Shown here: positions 1 through 8,882 of the stretch, piece by piece | Layout of the letters: every line of letters begins with the position of its first letter | Numbering within the stretch: position 1 is the first letter of the stretch | Position numbers and translations under genes: made by a program | Origin: Bacillus oleivorans | Lineage (GTDB): Bacteria > Bacillota > Bacilli > Bacillales > JC228 | Assembly: GCF_900207585.1 (NCBI RefSeq) | Contig: NZ_OAOP01000006.1 | Coordinates: 186,001-250,000 of the forward strand | Length of the DNA stretch: 64,000 bases | Direction: 5' to 3' | The notes under the pieces: model-generated | What the model saw: the letters and a program-made list of their open reading frames with translations, nothing else | Database searches by the model: none | Told to the model about the DNA's origin: nothing

Positions 1-1
1 T

Positions 2-751
2 ATTGCCCATACGATTTTTACGGACAAAGCGGCATCTAAACGGTTCATTCAAGGTGTTATTCAAACCATGAAAGATAAGGGTTACGAAGCTTTAAATATC
101 GACTTTGAACATATTAGAGCTGAGGACCGGGAACTATATAACGGCTTTCTAGAAACAATCCTGCCTCAGGTTCGAGAGGCTGGGTTCACGGTTTCAACTG
201 CATTAGCTCCAAAAACAAGTGACGAACAAAGCGGACCATGGCATGGTGCACACGATTATAAACGCCATGGGGAACTTGCGGATTTTGTGATTTTAATGAC
301 GTATGAATGGGGATGGTCTGGCGGTCCTCCAATGGCGGTATCTCCAATCCCTCAAGTAAGACAAGTAATAGATTATGCGGCTTCTGTCATACCTCGGGAG
401 AAAATCGTGATGGGCTCCCCTCTTTACGGTTATGATTGGACATTACCATATGTAGAGGGCGGTGAATTTGCCAAAAGAATAGCACCGCAGGATGCAGCTG
501 ACCTTGCGGTTAAAGAAGGGGTAACCGTCCAATTTGATAACGAATCACAAGCCCCTTTTTTTAATTACACAGACGACAACAATCAAAAACACGTGGTTTG
601 GTTTGAAAATGAACAAAGTGCTCAGGCTAAATTTAATCTGATAAAAGAATACGGTCTGCGTGGGGTTGCTTATTGGGTTTTAGGTGAACCGTTCCCGCAG
701 AATTGGACGATTCTTGAAGATCAATTTACTATTAGAAAACATAATCAATAA
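2..751 (+). CDS. Glycoside hydrolase family 18 protein (SleL/YaaH/YvbX type), 5' end missing
   Basis: The reading frame is open from base 2, so the gene begins left of the window and only the C-terminal 249 residues are visible. They hold the GH18 active-site strand (LNIDFEHI, with the catalytic Glu) and the later barrel pieces MTYEWGWSGG and GSPLYGYDW, typical of the spore peptidoglycan N-acetylglucosaminidases SleL/YaaH. Members of that group usually carry N-terminal LysM repeats, but that region lies outside the window. A role in cortex-fragment breakdown during germination is inferred from the family. B. subtilis has a GH18-like gene, yvbX, next to its lutC homologue, as here, so this may be the yvbX orthologue. 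A strong terminator follows the stop. Confidence 0.8.
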   Translation: MAHTIFTDKAASKRFIQGVIQTMKDKGYEALNIDFEHIRAEDRELYNGFLETILPQVREAGFTVSTALAPKTSDEQSGPWHGAHDYKRHGELADFVILMTYEWGWSGGPPMAVSPIPQVRQVIDYAASVIPREKIVMGSPLYGYDWTLPYVEGGEFAKRIAPQDAADLAVKEGVTVQFDNESQAPFFNYTDDNNQKHVVWFENEQSAQAKFNLIKEYGLRGVAYWVLGEPFPQNWTILEDQFTIRKHNQ

Positions 752-761
752 AAAACGCTAA

Positions 762-799
762 AAACGAGTCTGCCGAAACGGTTTCAGCAGACTCGTTTA
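762..799 (+). terminator. Rho-independent terminator after the GH18 gene
   Basis: The arms AAACGAGTCTGC and GCAGACTCGTTT pair perfectly around a loop of about 13 nt. The hairpin lies about 10 nt after the GH18 stop codon. The final T-run is short (GTTT). Confidence 0.75.
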
Positions 800-938
800 C
801 TGTATTGGTGAATCTGTACAGATTAGCTAGCTTTCGATATTTAAATGAAATGTATCTCATAAATTGAATAAAGAGGGAAATATTAAATGAACAGGAAAGA
901 ATTTTAGATTATAGAAAGTGATTTAGAGGGGTATTGCC

Positions 939-1463
939 ATGAAAGATAGATCCATTTTGCATTTGATAACCATTTCTGGATTAGTTGGTTCGTATTTGGC
1001 ATTTAGAAAGGGTTCGATCAAAGACTGGTTTCTTGTTTATCTATTTAAAGGAATTATTTCAAGTTTGATTGATACACCAATCGCAAAGAATAAATTAGTT
1101 CAATACCCAACAAGATACTTTTCCCGCTCTTATGATACGAACATTATATTTGATTATATTGTTTTCCCGATGGTATGCGTAGTTTACAGCCGGATAACCA
1201 ATAAAATGAAGGGATTAAGCGCAATCTTAAGCGTTTTTTTCCTTAGTATTCCAATGACATTAGTTGAAGAATGGCTTCAAAGAAAGACAAAATTAATAAA
1301 TTACAGCAGACAATGGAATTGGCTCAACACTTTAATCTATCTCACACTGACATTCTGGTCCTCAAGAGTCTTTGTTACTTCAGTCCGATTTTTTGATAAA
1401 AAAAGAAACAAACAATCAGAATCCAATAGCTCTCAAAATCCAAACCAAAATATATCTGGATGA
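939..1463 (+). CDS. Small membrane protein, CBO0543-like, function unknown
   Basis: This 174-residue protein has about four or five hydrophobic segments (roughly residues 8-25, 38-50, 70-86, 95-112 and 125-145), charged loops and a hydrophilic Ser/Asn/Gln-rich tail. It resembles the CBO0543 family of small membrane proteins common in spore formers, judged from size and layout rather than a diagnostic motif. The start is supported by GAGGGG eight bases upstream of ATG. It stands alone between two terminators. No function can be assigned. Confidence 0.6.
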   Translation: MKDRSILHLITISGLVGSYLAFRKGSIKDWFLVYLFKGIISSLIDTPIAKNKLVQYPTRYFSRSYDTNIIFDYIVFPMVCVVYSRITNKMKGLSAILSVFFLSIPMTLVEEWLQRKTKLINYSRQWNWLNTLIYLTLTFWSSRVFVTSVRFFDKKRNKQSESNSSQNPNQNISG

Positions 1464-1511
1464 TAATTTTTACTGCTTTGAATTAGACACAGCAATACCT
1501 GGATAAAGAAA

Positions 1512-1543
1512 GACAGCCAATTCATATCGGCTGTCCCTTTTTT
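1512..1543 (+). terminator. Terminator shared by two convergent genes
   Basis: The arms GACAGCC and GGCTGTC are separated by a 10-nt loop and followed by a run of six T on the plus strand. It lies between the membrane protein gene on the plus strand and the small minus-strand gene that ends inside the T-run. It can probably act in both directions. Confidence 0.75.
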
Positions 1544-1655
1544 ACTTCTCTTTTTCTGCTTTCGTGTAAAAACCGCCTCTATACTCTACAGGTTTTTTTA
1601 CTGGCTTATCGTTTGGTTTCGCATTTACATCTCTTGGATTTTTTCCTTCAGTCAC
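1542..1655 (-). CDS. 37-residue hydrophilic small protein, unknown
   Basis: The frame starts with GTG at 1655 and ends with TAA at 1542, giving a Lys/Pro-rich peptide that begins VTEGKNPRDVNAKPNDK and ends YRGGFYTKAEKEK. The main support is an excellent ribosome site, AAAGGAGGGG, six bases before the GTG. An in-frame ATG lies nine codons upstream (1682), but it would place the ribosome site inside the gene. No signal peptide or membrane segment is present. The peptide resembles the many short unstructured proteins of Bacillus and could be spore- or stress-related, but I do not recognise it. Confidence 0.55.
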   Translation of the reverse strand: MTEGKNPRDVNAKPNDKPVKKPVEYRGGFYTKAEKEK

Positions 1656-1730
1656 AATACCCCTCCTTTGATGTTTATTCATTTTATTATCTGCTGTTGT
1701 CAATCAGCCTAGTCATTTTGTTAAAGAACA

Positions 1731-1935
1731 AAATTTTGACCGATAGAACGGGATGTTGACTTGTAGAAACCAGGTTTGACTCATAGAACGAGATTTTGAC
1801 CCGCAGAAACGGATTTTGACCGGTAGAATCCTAATTTTGACCCGTAGACACACCGATTAGACTCATAGAACGCAATTTTGACCCGTAGAAACTAATTTTG
1901 ACCGATAGAACAACATTTTGACCCGCACTACCATT
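1731..1935. repeat. Degenerate tandem repeat, family A (TTTTGACCCGTAGAA)
   Basis: About ten imperfect units of 19-23 nt share the core TTTTGACC followed by CGTAGAA, GATAGAA or CATAGAA. The units vary in spacer sequence, so no long perfect repeat exists. The block fills the gap between the 37-codon gene and the lutC stop. A shorter copy of the same family lies at 20398-20510. No gene or clear terminator is visible in the rest of this gap (1656-2008). Confidence 0.8.
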
Positions 1936-2008
1936 TTTTCACTCGAAAAAGCTTATTATCCTTAAGCGAAAACCTACCCACAATCGTGAATTTGATAATT
2001 TGCTGTTT

Positions 2009-2710
2009 CTACCGGTCCTCGACTACAATATACGACACCCGAATCGGGCCATGGACACCAACAACAAGATTATACTCAATATCAGCACTATTACTCGGAC
2101 CAGAGATAAAATTAATACAGGAAGCAATCGTTTGTCCTGTCTGCATTCTTCTTTCAATTTCTTGTGCTGCTTGCGTAAATCTTGGAACGATCGTGCTTTT
2201 AGGAATAATGGCAATAAAGGTTGTTGGCAATAAGCTGATGGCTCTTGCTTTGTTTTTATTATTTAAAATGACAACCGTTCCCGATTCTGCCAATGTTATA
2301 TCACTAAACATAATTCCGATATTTGCTTTTTCAGCTATTTCTATATTTTCTTTTCCCAGAGATGGGTCCCATTTGTGTACATTTTCCTGTTCTAACAACA
2401 TCCCTAGTCCAAATCCGAAGAAGCGTAGGTCTTCTGCTGTTACAATTGGCCCGCCGCCATATGCTTCTATCTGCCTTTTTAGCGTTTTTTCAATAGACGC
2501 AGCATTTGTGACAAAAACTTCTGTATGAATCCGTTCGCAGGCGCGGATCAGCTCCTCAAGAAGCTGATCAGGAGTCATTTTCGCAAATACCTTCAGCTGG
2601 GGCTGATACTGTTTTTCAGGTCTGGTGACCTCCTTTTTCCGTTCACGCCCAAGTTCACCTGCTATATGGTTTAAAAAATTCTCTCGATTATAAATCATTC
2701 CTCTAGTCAT
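2009..2710 (-). CDS. lutC: Lactate utilization protein C
   Basis: LutC is the third subunit of the LutABC iron-sulfur complex that oxidises L-lactate to pyruvate. The protein has 233 residues, close to the B. subtilis length of 240. It has the LUD fold features shared with LutB: the region around [11 protein letters not shown] and the segment [12 protein letters not shown], followed by RAISLLP. The ATG at 2710 is chosen because AAGGGGGG lies seven bases upstream and because it overlaps the lutB stop by eight bases, which indicates translational coupling. An upstream in-frame start would lie well inside lutB. Confidence 0.92.
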   Translation of the reverse strand: MTRGMIYNRENFLNHIAGELGRERKKEVTRPEKQYQPQLKVFAKMTPDQLLEELIRACERIHTEVFVTNAASIEKTLKRQIEAYGGGPIVTAEDLRFFGFGLGMLLEQENVHKWDPSLGKENIEIAEKANIGIMFSDITLAESGTVVILNNKNKARAISLLPTTFIAIIPKSTIVPRFTQAAQEIERRMQTGQTIASCINFISGPSNSADIEYNLVVGVHGPIRVSYIVVEDR

Positions 2711-4142
2711 GAACTTGCCCCCCTTGCCTGTGAGTGTCAAACCATTTCCGGAAATTCTCTGTGCTTGGTGCGGGGAAATCACGGCTTTCTGACCAGGCTT
2801 TTAAGGGTCCTGCTCCCTTTGACATGATTCCATCCTTACTTAAAGGTTTCGAAATCACAGGCGCTGATTTCACAGTCGTTTGATAGAGGGATGGAGAAGA
2901 GACAAGCATGCCGAACCATTTCATTAAAAATTTTTCACCCACCCCAACGTTACCTTCTCCAGCCACAATTCGCTCACGATGTCTAACCAGCAATTCGTGA
3001 AGCGGAATTTTTACTGGACAAGCCTCTGTACACGCTCCGCATAAACTTGAGGCATACGGCAACTGATCGTACTCTTTGTACCCGCCTAGGATTGGGGAAA
3101 GAACAGCACCGATCGGTCCTTGATAAATCGAACCGTACGCATGGCCGCCAATCTGGCGATAAACTGGGCAAACATTGACGCAAGCGGCACAGCGAATACA
3201 ATGTAATGCCTCCTGAAACTCTGTTCCGAGAGCTTTGGAGCGACCGCCATCCAAAATCACCAAATGAAAATCGTTCGGTGCATCGACCGCATCTCCCTCA
3301 AGATTCGGTGAAACTGCGGTTACATAAGTAGATATTTTTTGACCGACAGCACTGCGGCATAATATACTTACGATTACATCCAGATCGGCCCATGTTGGGA
3401 CAATTCGCTCCATTCCCATCACACTGATTTGTGTTTTCGGCAGAGACGTTACCATATTCGCATTGCCTTCATTGGTCACAAGTGTTACGGTACCAGTCTC
3501 AGCCACCGCAAAATTGCAACCTGTAATCCCGACATCTGCATGCAAAAACTTATCACGCAATACCTTCCTCGTATAGGCGGTTAATTCAGCAGGATTCTCT
3601 GTACCTTTATAGCCAATCTTTTGCCGATACGTATCTCGAACCTGTTCCTTATTCTTATGTAAAGCAGGGGCAATTATATGAGACGGCCGGTCTTCATCGA
3701 TTTGCAAAATATATTCCCCAAGATCTGTCTCGATCACTTCACAGCCCAAGTTTTCCAGTACTCCATTTAAGCCAATCTCTTCGGTAACCATCGATTTTGT
3801 TTTCACAATCGTTTTTGCATTTTTTTGTTTAATCACAGATTGTATGTATTGATTTGCGTCTTCTGCTGTCTGGGCAAAAAACACATGACCCCCGAGTTCT
3901 GCAACCTTTTCGCTAAGCTGCTCTAGGTAAAAATCAAGATTCTCTAGTGTATGCCTGCGGATTTCTGCACCTGCATTACGCCACTCTTCCCAATCTCCAA
4001 AATTTTCATCTGCGGTCGTTGCCTGAATCTTTCTCGATCGTAAGCTATCCTGAGCAGAAGAGATTGCCTTCCGCATAAAATTGTTTTGCAGCTCCTGCTC
4101 TACATGATCATGAAAGGGTTTATCCCCAATTTTTATCGACAT
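2703..4142 (-). CDS. lutB: Lactate utilization iron-sulfur protein B
   Basis: LutB carries the electron-transfer centres of the L-lactate oxidation complex. With the ATG at 4142 (GGAGG seven bases upstream) it has 479 residues, the same length as in B. subtilis. The N-terminal two thirds form a LUD domain ([16 protein letters not shown] near residue 215). Two 4Fe-4S cysteine clusters follow: [12 protein letters not shown] near 315 and CGACTEACP near 370. A C-terminal LutB-specific tail comes last. The gap to lutA is 56 bases and lutC overlaps its 3' end, so the three genes form one operon. Confidence 0.95.
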   Translation of the reverse strand: MSIKIGDKPFHDHVEQELQNNFMRKAISSAQDSLRSRKIQATTADENFGDWEEWRNAGAEIRRHTLENLDFYLEQLSEKVAELGGHVFFAQTAEDANQYIQSVIKQKNAKTIVKTKSMVTEEIGLNGVLENLGCEVIETDLGEYILQIDEDRPSHIIAPALHKNKEQVRDTYRQKIGYKGTENPAELTAYTRKVLRDKFLHADVGITGCNFAVAETGTVTLVTNEGNANMVTSLPKTQISVMGMERIVPTWADLDVIVSILCRSAVGQKISTYVTAVSPNLEGDAVDAPNDFHLVILDGGRSKALGTEFQEALHCIRCAACVNVCPVYRQIGGHAYGSIYQGPIGAVLSPILGGYKEYDQLPYASSLCGACTEACPVKIPLHELLVRHRERIVAGEGNVGVGEKFLMKWFGMLVSSPSLYQTTVKSAPVISKPLSKDGIMSKGAGPLKAWSESRDFPAPSTENFRKWFDTHRQGGQVHD

Positions 4143-4198
4143 CTCACAGCCTCCAGTCGTACATGGAATCGGTATGACCATCCGTTGGCTTAGCAAAC

Positions 4199-4918
4199 TT
4201 ATACTTGTTGATTCAAAATCTCGGCAATATGCTTGATCTCAATCGGTTTTCCAAGACGATTCACCCGTCCCCTGATATTCATCAAACATCCATTATCCGC
4301 TCCGATCAGCACAGTGGCCTCCGTATTTTCTATATGACGGATCTTCTCATCAACCATTTGTTCTGATATAGGAGACATTTTGACTGAAAATGTTCCGCCA
4401 AATCCGCAGCAATCATAGCTATTATTTAGTGGTACTAATTGTAAATCCTTTACATGGTTTAGAAGTTTCATAGGAGCATTTTCCACACCGAGAAGCCGTG
4501 TCATATGACAGGAGGAATGATAGGTTGCTTTTGCAGGGTAGGTTGCTCCCACATCTTCTACCTTGAGAACGTCTACGATAAATTGAGTGAATTCATAGGT
4601 TTTTCCCGCCAAAGCCTGGGCTCTTTCCCGCCATACCATGTCATCTTCAAAAAGTGTTTTGTATTCATGGAACATCGACGCACAAGAACCAGACGGTGAT
4701 ACTACATAGTCAGACTGCTCAAATGTTTTAATCATATGCTTGGCTGCCTTGATGGCCTCTTTCCGGTAGCCGCTGTTATAGGCAGGCTGCCCGCAGCAAG
4801 TTTGAGCTTTGGGAAAATCGACCTCACAGCCCAATCGCTCCAGTACCTCTACAACATCCTTTCCGATATTCGGAAAGAATACCTCTCCCAGACAGGTAAT
4901 AAATAAGGATACTTTCAC
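4199..4918 (-). CDS. lutA: Lactate utilization protein A (CCG domain protein)
   Basis: LutA is a 239-residue protein with two cysteine-rich CCG domains, seen as [10 protein letters not shown] near residue 40 and CCGFGGTFS near 170, each with further Cys partners (CLG near the N-terminus, SSCHMTR in the second half). It is the probable FeS/CCG partner of LutB, similar to GlcF/GlpC subunits. The gene starts with GTG at 4918, preceded by AGGAAGG and AAAAGG. In B. subtilis the operon is controlled by LutR and SinR, but I see no operator here that I can assign with confidence. Confidence 0.93.
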   Translation of the reverse strand: MKVSLFITCLGEVFFPNIGKDVVEVLERLGCEVDFPKAQTCCGQPAYNSGYRKEAIKAAKHMIKTFEQSDYVVSPSGSCASMFHEYKTLFEDDMVWRERAQALAGKTYEFTQFIVDVLKVEDVGATYPAKATYHSSCHMTRLLGVENAPMKLLNHVKDLQLVPLNNSYDCCGFGGTFSVKMSPISEQMVDEKIRHIENTEATVLIGADNGCLMNIRGRVNRLGKPIEIKHIAEILNQQV

Positions 4919-4939
4919 CTTTTCACACCCTTCCTATAA

Positions 4940-5050
4940 AGAAAACTTGGCTAGCGTCAAGCCGGTAGGCGCAGACGATTGCCTAGTTGCACTTATACTT
5001 TTTTCCTAAAAATTTTGACTGCGTCGAATTTGCATCATCGTTAAAATTTT
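4940..5050. other. Intergenic block upstream of lutA with a GC-richer segment
   Basis: Bases 4950-4990 are richer in G and C than the flanks. They contain GGCTAGCGTCAAGCCGG and a nearby GCCTAG, and they resemble dispersed intergenic elements of Bacillaceae. No coding frame with a ribosome site is present. I cannot tell whether this is a repeat element or the lut promoter region. Confidence 0.3.
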
Positions 5051-5130
5051 ATAGATTCAAAAGTGTGAATAAGAGAAGGAGAGCCTCGTTCCCCTTCCCT
5101 GTTTTATTACTATGTCAGCCATTCACTAGA

Positions 5131-5838
5131 CTATGCACCTAAGTACGCTTCAACAATCCGCGGATTTTCTAATAATTCCTTCGCATTTCCTTCCGCAGTG
5201 ATCTTCCCAGTTTCTAATACGTAGCCATAATTGGCAATTTTCAAGGCCAGTCTTGCATTTTGTTCAACCAGCAAAATAGTTGTCCCAGCTTCGTTAATTT
5301 CTTTAATCAACTTAAAAATGTCAGCAACTACAATCGGCGCAAGTCCCATTGATGGTTCATCCATTAACAAAAGCTTTGGTTTTCCCAGTAAGGCCCGGGC
5401 AATAGCAAGCATCTGCTGCTGACCCCCAGATAAGGTTCCCGCGAGCTGATTTTGCCGTTCCTTTAAAATCGGAAAGCGTTCCATCACCGCTTCGATGTCT
5501 TTTGCTATTGTCTTGTCCTTCCGGTGATATGCACCCATATCGAGGTTTTCCATAACAGTCATATCAGCAAGCATCGCTCGTCCCTCAGGTACAAGAGCAA
5601 TTCCCTTTCGGATCAGCTGATCGGGACGTAATCCTGTCACATTATCACCGAGGAAATGAATCGTTCCATGCTTAGGTTTTAATAAGCCTACAATTGTTTT
5701 CATCAAGGTGGACTTCCCGGCACCATTTGCCCCGAGAATCGTGACAATACTTCCCTCTTCCACTTGAAGGTCAACACCTTTTAAAGCCTGGATATTTCCG
5801 TAAAACGTCTGTACTCCTGAGACATTAAGCAATTTCAT
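5131..5838 (-). CDS. livF: Branched-chain amino acid ABC transporter ATP-binding protein LivF
   Basis: This is the second ATPase of the Leu/Ile/Val uptake system. It is 235 residues from the ATG at 5838. It shows Walker A GANGAGKST (about residue 33), signature LSGGQQQM (about 135) and Walker B LLLMDEPSMGLAP. The start is chosen because GGAGGG lies six bases upstream. An adjacent ATG three bases earlier and a longer in-frame start at 5868 are less well placed. It overlaps the livG stop by 14 bases, so the two ATPases are translationally coupled. It is the last gene of the liv cluster. Confidence 0.92.
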   Translation of the reverse strand: MKLLNVSGVQTFYGNIQALKGVDLQVEEGSIVTILGANGAGKSTLMKTIVGLLKPKHGTIHFLGDNVTGLRPDQLIRKGIALVPEGRAMLADMTVMENLDMGAYHRKDKTIAKDIEAVMERFPILKERQNQLAGTLSGGQQQMLAIARALLGKPKLLLMDEPSMGLAPIVVADIFKLIKEINEAGTTILLVEQNARLALKIANYGYVLETGKITAEGNAKELLENPRIVEAYLGA

Positions 5839-6598
5839 CATCTCCCTCCGAACCGAGGTAGGCTTCAATCACTTCTGGATTGCTTTGAATTTCCTTTGGC
5901 ACTCCTTCAGCAATTTTCTTGCCAAAGTTCAAAACAGCAATTCGGTCACATGTTTTCATAACAAGCGGCATATCATGCTCGATTAACAATACCGTAATCC
6001 CCATCCCCCGAATCTTCAAAATCAGCTGATGCAGCTCTTCTGTTTCGTGTTCATTCATGCCGGCAGCAGGTTCATCTAATAAAAGCAGAATTGGATCACT
6101 GGCAAGCGCCCTCGCAATTTCCAGTCTTCTTTGCTGTCCATAGGCAAGATTTTTAGCAATTGTATCTTCTTCATGTAGTAAATGGACGGTTTCTAATAAA
6201 TTCCTAGCTTTCTCCTGGATTTTCTGTTCTTCAAGTTTTTGTTTTTTGGTACGGAATACACTGCTCCATACACCCGATTTTGTTCTGGCATGAGTGCCCA
6301 TCATTACGTTTTCCAAGACCGTCATCTCTGAAAACAGCCGGATATTTTGGAACGTTCTGCAAGTCCCTTTCTCGGTAATTTGGTGTGTCTTTAACCCTGT
6401 AATTTTCTCTCCAGATAAATAGATTTCGCCAGATGTGGGAGTTAGCATGGCGGTAATCATATTAAACATCGTCGTTTTTCCGGCACCATTCGGTCCAATC
6501 AGTCCGAAGATTTCTCCTTTCTCAATGGAAAAGGTAACCTCCGACAATGCCGTTAATCCGCCGAATTGCTTACTGATCTTGTCCACTGCTAATACCAT
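5825..6598 (-). CDS. livG: Branched-chain amino acid ABC transporter ATP-binding protein LivG
   Basis: This first ATPase of the liv transporter has 257 residues. It has Walker A GPNGAGKTT near residue 35, the LivG-type signature region YGQQRRLEIARAL, Walker B LLLLDEPAAGMNEHE and the H-loop LLIEHDM. The ATG is preceded by AAGGGGG at a spacing of about eight. Its 5' end overlaps the 3' end of livM by 29 bases. Adjacent livM and livF support the transporter assignment over other ABC families. Confidence 0.93.
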   Translation of the reverse strand: MVLAVDKISKQFGGLTALSEVTFSIEKGEIFGLIGPNGAGKTTMFNMITAMLTPTSGEIYLSGEKITGLKTHQITEKGTCRTFQNIRLFSEMTVLENVMMGTHARTKSGVWSSVFRTKKQKLEEQKIQEKARNLLETVHLLHEEDTIAKNLAYGQQRRLEIARALASDPILLLLDEPAAGMNEHETEELHQLILKIRGMGITVLLIEHDMPLVMKTCDRIAVLNFGKKIAEGVPKEIQSNPEVIEAYLGSEGDDEIA

Positions 6599-7550
6599 GT
6601 GACCGCCCCCTTCTAGCTAGCAAACGCCTTTTGAATCCACGAATCATATGCTGATCAATAATTCCTTGTGGCCGGTAATACATCATAGCTACTAACAACA
6701 CGCCATAAATCATATAGCGATACTCACTAATCGGCCGCAAAATCTCAGGAAGCAAGGTTAAGAAAAATCCGCCAAATACCGCACCAGCTACCACTTCACT
6801 TCCGCCAAATACCGTATATACTAATGTTTCAACCGCCCGCTGATAAGAAAAATCCTCTGGACTGATAAAAGACATGACATGTGCATACAAAGCACCGGCA
6901 AGTCCTGCAAAAAGTGCGCCCTGTGCAAAAGAAAGCACCTTGTAATATGTAACATTGACTCCCATAGAAGCAGCGGCATTTTCATCCATTTTTATCGCGG
7001 AAAATGCCCTTCCTACACGAGAGCTGCTTTGCCTTACAAAAAAGAAGATTAATAAAATCACAACTAAAAGAAGCACCATAAAAATAGAAAGAAAAACGAC
7101 TTGATTTTTTTGTAAACCAATCATATCAGCTGAAAAGCCTATTTTTTCAAGGCTGGCATATATTTGATTTCCCAATTGCGGGATTCTAGATATTCCAATC
7201 GCGCCATTCGTTACAGATTCCATGTTGACGAGGATCACACGGACAATCTCGCCAAACCCTAATGTAGCGATCGCCAAAAACACGCCTTGTAATCGAAGAG
7301 CAGCAACTCCAATTAGTATACCGATGATTCCTGCGAGTAAGGGACCAGCCAATATGCCAATGATGATCGGTATTTCATTGTTCGTTGTTATGAGTGCAGT
7401 TGTATAGGCACCAACGGCCATAAATCCGGCCGTTCCCAGTGATAGTTGGCCAGATGCAAGTGTCACATAGATACTTAATCCAAGAATGACATTAATAAGG
7501 ATAAATGATGCCACTTGCAGATAATATGGATTGAGTAATAGGTCCAGCAT
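6570..7550 (-). CDS. livM: Branched-chain amino acid ABC transporter permease LivM
   Basis: This 326-residue permease has about eight to ten hydrophobic helices. It contains the LivM/LivH-family segments SLGTAGFMAVGAYTTAL near the N-terminus and GALYAHVMSFISPEDFS in the second half. The C-terminus is a basic tail (FKRRLLARRGRSHG), as expected for a cytoplasmic end. The gene lies 20 bases downstream of livH and overlaps livG. It forms the membrane channel together with LivH. Confidence 0.92.
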   Translation of the reverse strand: MLDLLLNPYYLQVASFILINVILGLSIYVTLASGQLSLGTAGFMAVGAYTTALITTNNEIPIIIGILAGPLLAGIIGILIGVAALRLQGVFLAIATLGFGEIVRVILVNMESVTNGAIGISRIPQLGNQIYASLEKIGFSADMIGLQKNQVVFLSIFMVLLLVVILLIFFFVRQSSSRVGRAFSAIKMDENAAASMGVNVTYYKVLSFAQGALFAGLAGALYAHVMSFISPEDFSYQRAVETLVYTVFGGSEVVAGAVFGGFFLTLLPEILRPISEYRYMIYGVLLVAMMYYRPQGIIDQHMIRGFKRRLLARRGRSHGISSGQDQ

Positions 7551-7570
7551 GGACTCACCCCCTTAAATAA

Positions 7571-8443
7571 TCATGCTGCTTTTTTCCCATAGATTCCTTG
7601 TGGTCGTACTAACAAAATAATAATGATCATGACAAAGGCAATTGCGTCACGATAGCCTGAATATCCGACCGTAACAACAAGCGTTTCCGAAATGCCAAGA
7701 ATCATTCCGCCTACAACGGCACCTTTGACATTCCCCATTCCGCCTAAAATAATGATGGCCAACCCTTTTAAACCTATCGACAATCCCATTTGCGGATTGA
7801 CGGAACTAAACGCCATCCCCACGAGAATACCAGCTATTCCACCGATTACAGAGGCCAGGACCACGGTAATGGTTATAATTCGCTTTACGTTCACACCTAG
7901 AAGACTAGCAGTCTCTAAATTTTCAGCGGTGGCCCGCAGCGCTTTGCCGCCTTTTGTTTTTAAGAGCCAATAAGATAGAGCAATCATAAGCGCAATCGAA
8001 ATGCAAAAAATTACAATTTGCACTAAGTAGATATTGACCGATCCAATCGTAAAACGAATTTCTGAAAAACTGTTTGTAACCGGCTGGTTTCCGGATCCAA
8101 AAATTTTATCCGCCAAGTTCTCCAGTAAAATTGAAACACCAATTGTGCTGATCAAAAGGGCGAGGTGAGACACACCTTGCTTTTCCCGGAGAGGACGCAA
8201 CGCAAAAAATTCGAGCAGCCACCCCATGATGGCAGTGACGACAATGGCTACTGCGAATGCGAGCCAAATTGAACCCTCTAACGTACTGGTGATGACCACT
8301 CCCATAAAAGCCCCAAACATAAAAATTTCCCCATGGGCCATGTTAATAATCCCCAGTACTCCGAAAACGAGCGTGAATCCGAGAGCAACAATAGCATAGA
8401 TACTTCCTGTCGTAATCCCATTGATTAGTTGTTCGAGTAACAT
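7571..8443 (-). CDS. livH: Branched-chain amino acid ABC transporter permease LivH
   Basis: This permease begins MLLEQLINGITTGSIYAIV, the usual N-terminus of LivH proteins, which supports the ATG at 8443 and a length of 290 residues rather than a longer in-frame start at 8494. About eight membrane helices are visible. The conserved loop ENLETASLLGVNVKRI (EAA-like, ATPase contact) and the segment GLAIIILGGMGNVKGAVVGG are present. It is the first permease gene of the cluster. The binding protein livJ lies 440 bases upstream, beyond an interspersed element. Confidence 0.92.
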   Translation of the reverse strand: MLLEQLINGITTGSIYAIVALGFTLVFGVLGIINMAHGEIFMFGAFMGVVITSTLEGSIWLAFAVAIVVTAIMGWLLEFFALRPLREKQGVSHLALLISTIGVSILLENLADKIFGSGNQPVTNSFSEIRFTIGSVNIYLVQIVIFCISIALMIALSYWLLKTKGGKALRATAENLETASLLGVNVKRIITITVVLASVIGGIAGILVGMAFSSVNPQMGLSIGLKGLAIIILGGMGNVKGAVVGGMILGISETLVVTVGYSGYRDAIAFVMIIIILLVRPQGIYGKKAA

Positions 8444-8526
8444 GAATCCACATCCTTCTCCTGCCATTTTCTTAGTTAAAGGCTGTTTTCGCATACTTTG
8501 TTGATTTTAATGGAGACAAATATATC

Positions 8527-8712
8527 CGTTCCATTTCGCTCCAGACACAAGATTCCCCGGGGAGGTGGCCTGAGCCTCCTCGGCTTTGCCTGCGGGGTCT
8601 AGAGGCTCACTCTACTTCCCGCAGGACAAGGAAGGCTTCGGCAGCATAAACATCGCACGAAGAAAATGCGAATGCATTTTATGAGGACTCGGGGTGTCTT
8701 CCGCTCCATTCC
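8527..8712. repeat. GC-rich interspersed intergenic element of Bacillaceae type
   Basis: The block begins TTCGCTCCAGACACA and ends GGGTGTCTTCCGCTCC. It contains CCCCGGGG, GAGCCTCCTCGGC and TGCCTGCGGGGTCT. I recognise this arrangement from non-coding elements scattered in many Bacillus-type genomes. The outer AGACAC and GTGTCT ends are inverted. About 55 bases in the middle (around 8637-8690) look like an insertion relative to the usual short form. It separates livH from livJ. Confidence 0.6.
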
Positions 8713-8781
8713 ACTACAATTTAAAAAATATATTCATGCAGCAACAATCTTTACGAAAACAGCCAAGTTAAAAGAAACACT

Positions 8782-8820
8782 CATGGCGGCACATTGGTTT
8801 GGCCGCCATGGTTTAATTTA
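8782..8820 (-). terminator. Probable terminator after livJ
   Basis: A perfect 9-bp stem, CATGGCGGC with GCCGCCATG, closes a 21-nt loop. On the minus strand it is followed by TGTTTCTTTT. It lies 63 bases past the livJ stop and could limit read-through into the permease genes, which would leave livJ more abundant than livHMGF. Confidence 0.55.
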
Positions 8821-8882
8821 TTGATAGGAATATTTAATGTCTTAAAATATTTACGATTTCACCTTTAAAATCATCCAAAGTA

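Noticed and set aside
2000-2528. Plus-strand frames over lutC
   Set aside because: They are shadows of a gene with clear family identity on the other strand and have no ribosome site.
4933-4954. TTGACG and TATAGG as a lutA promoter
   Set aside because: The spacer is 16 nt and the boxes end about 15 bases before the start codon, leaving no room for a normal leader with a ribosome site.
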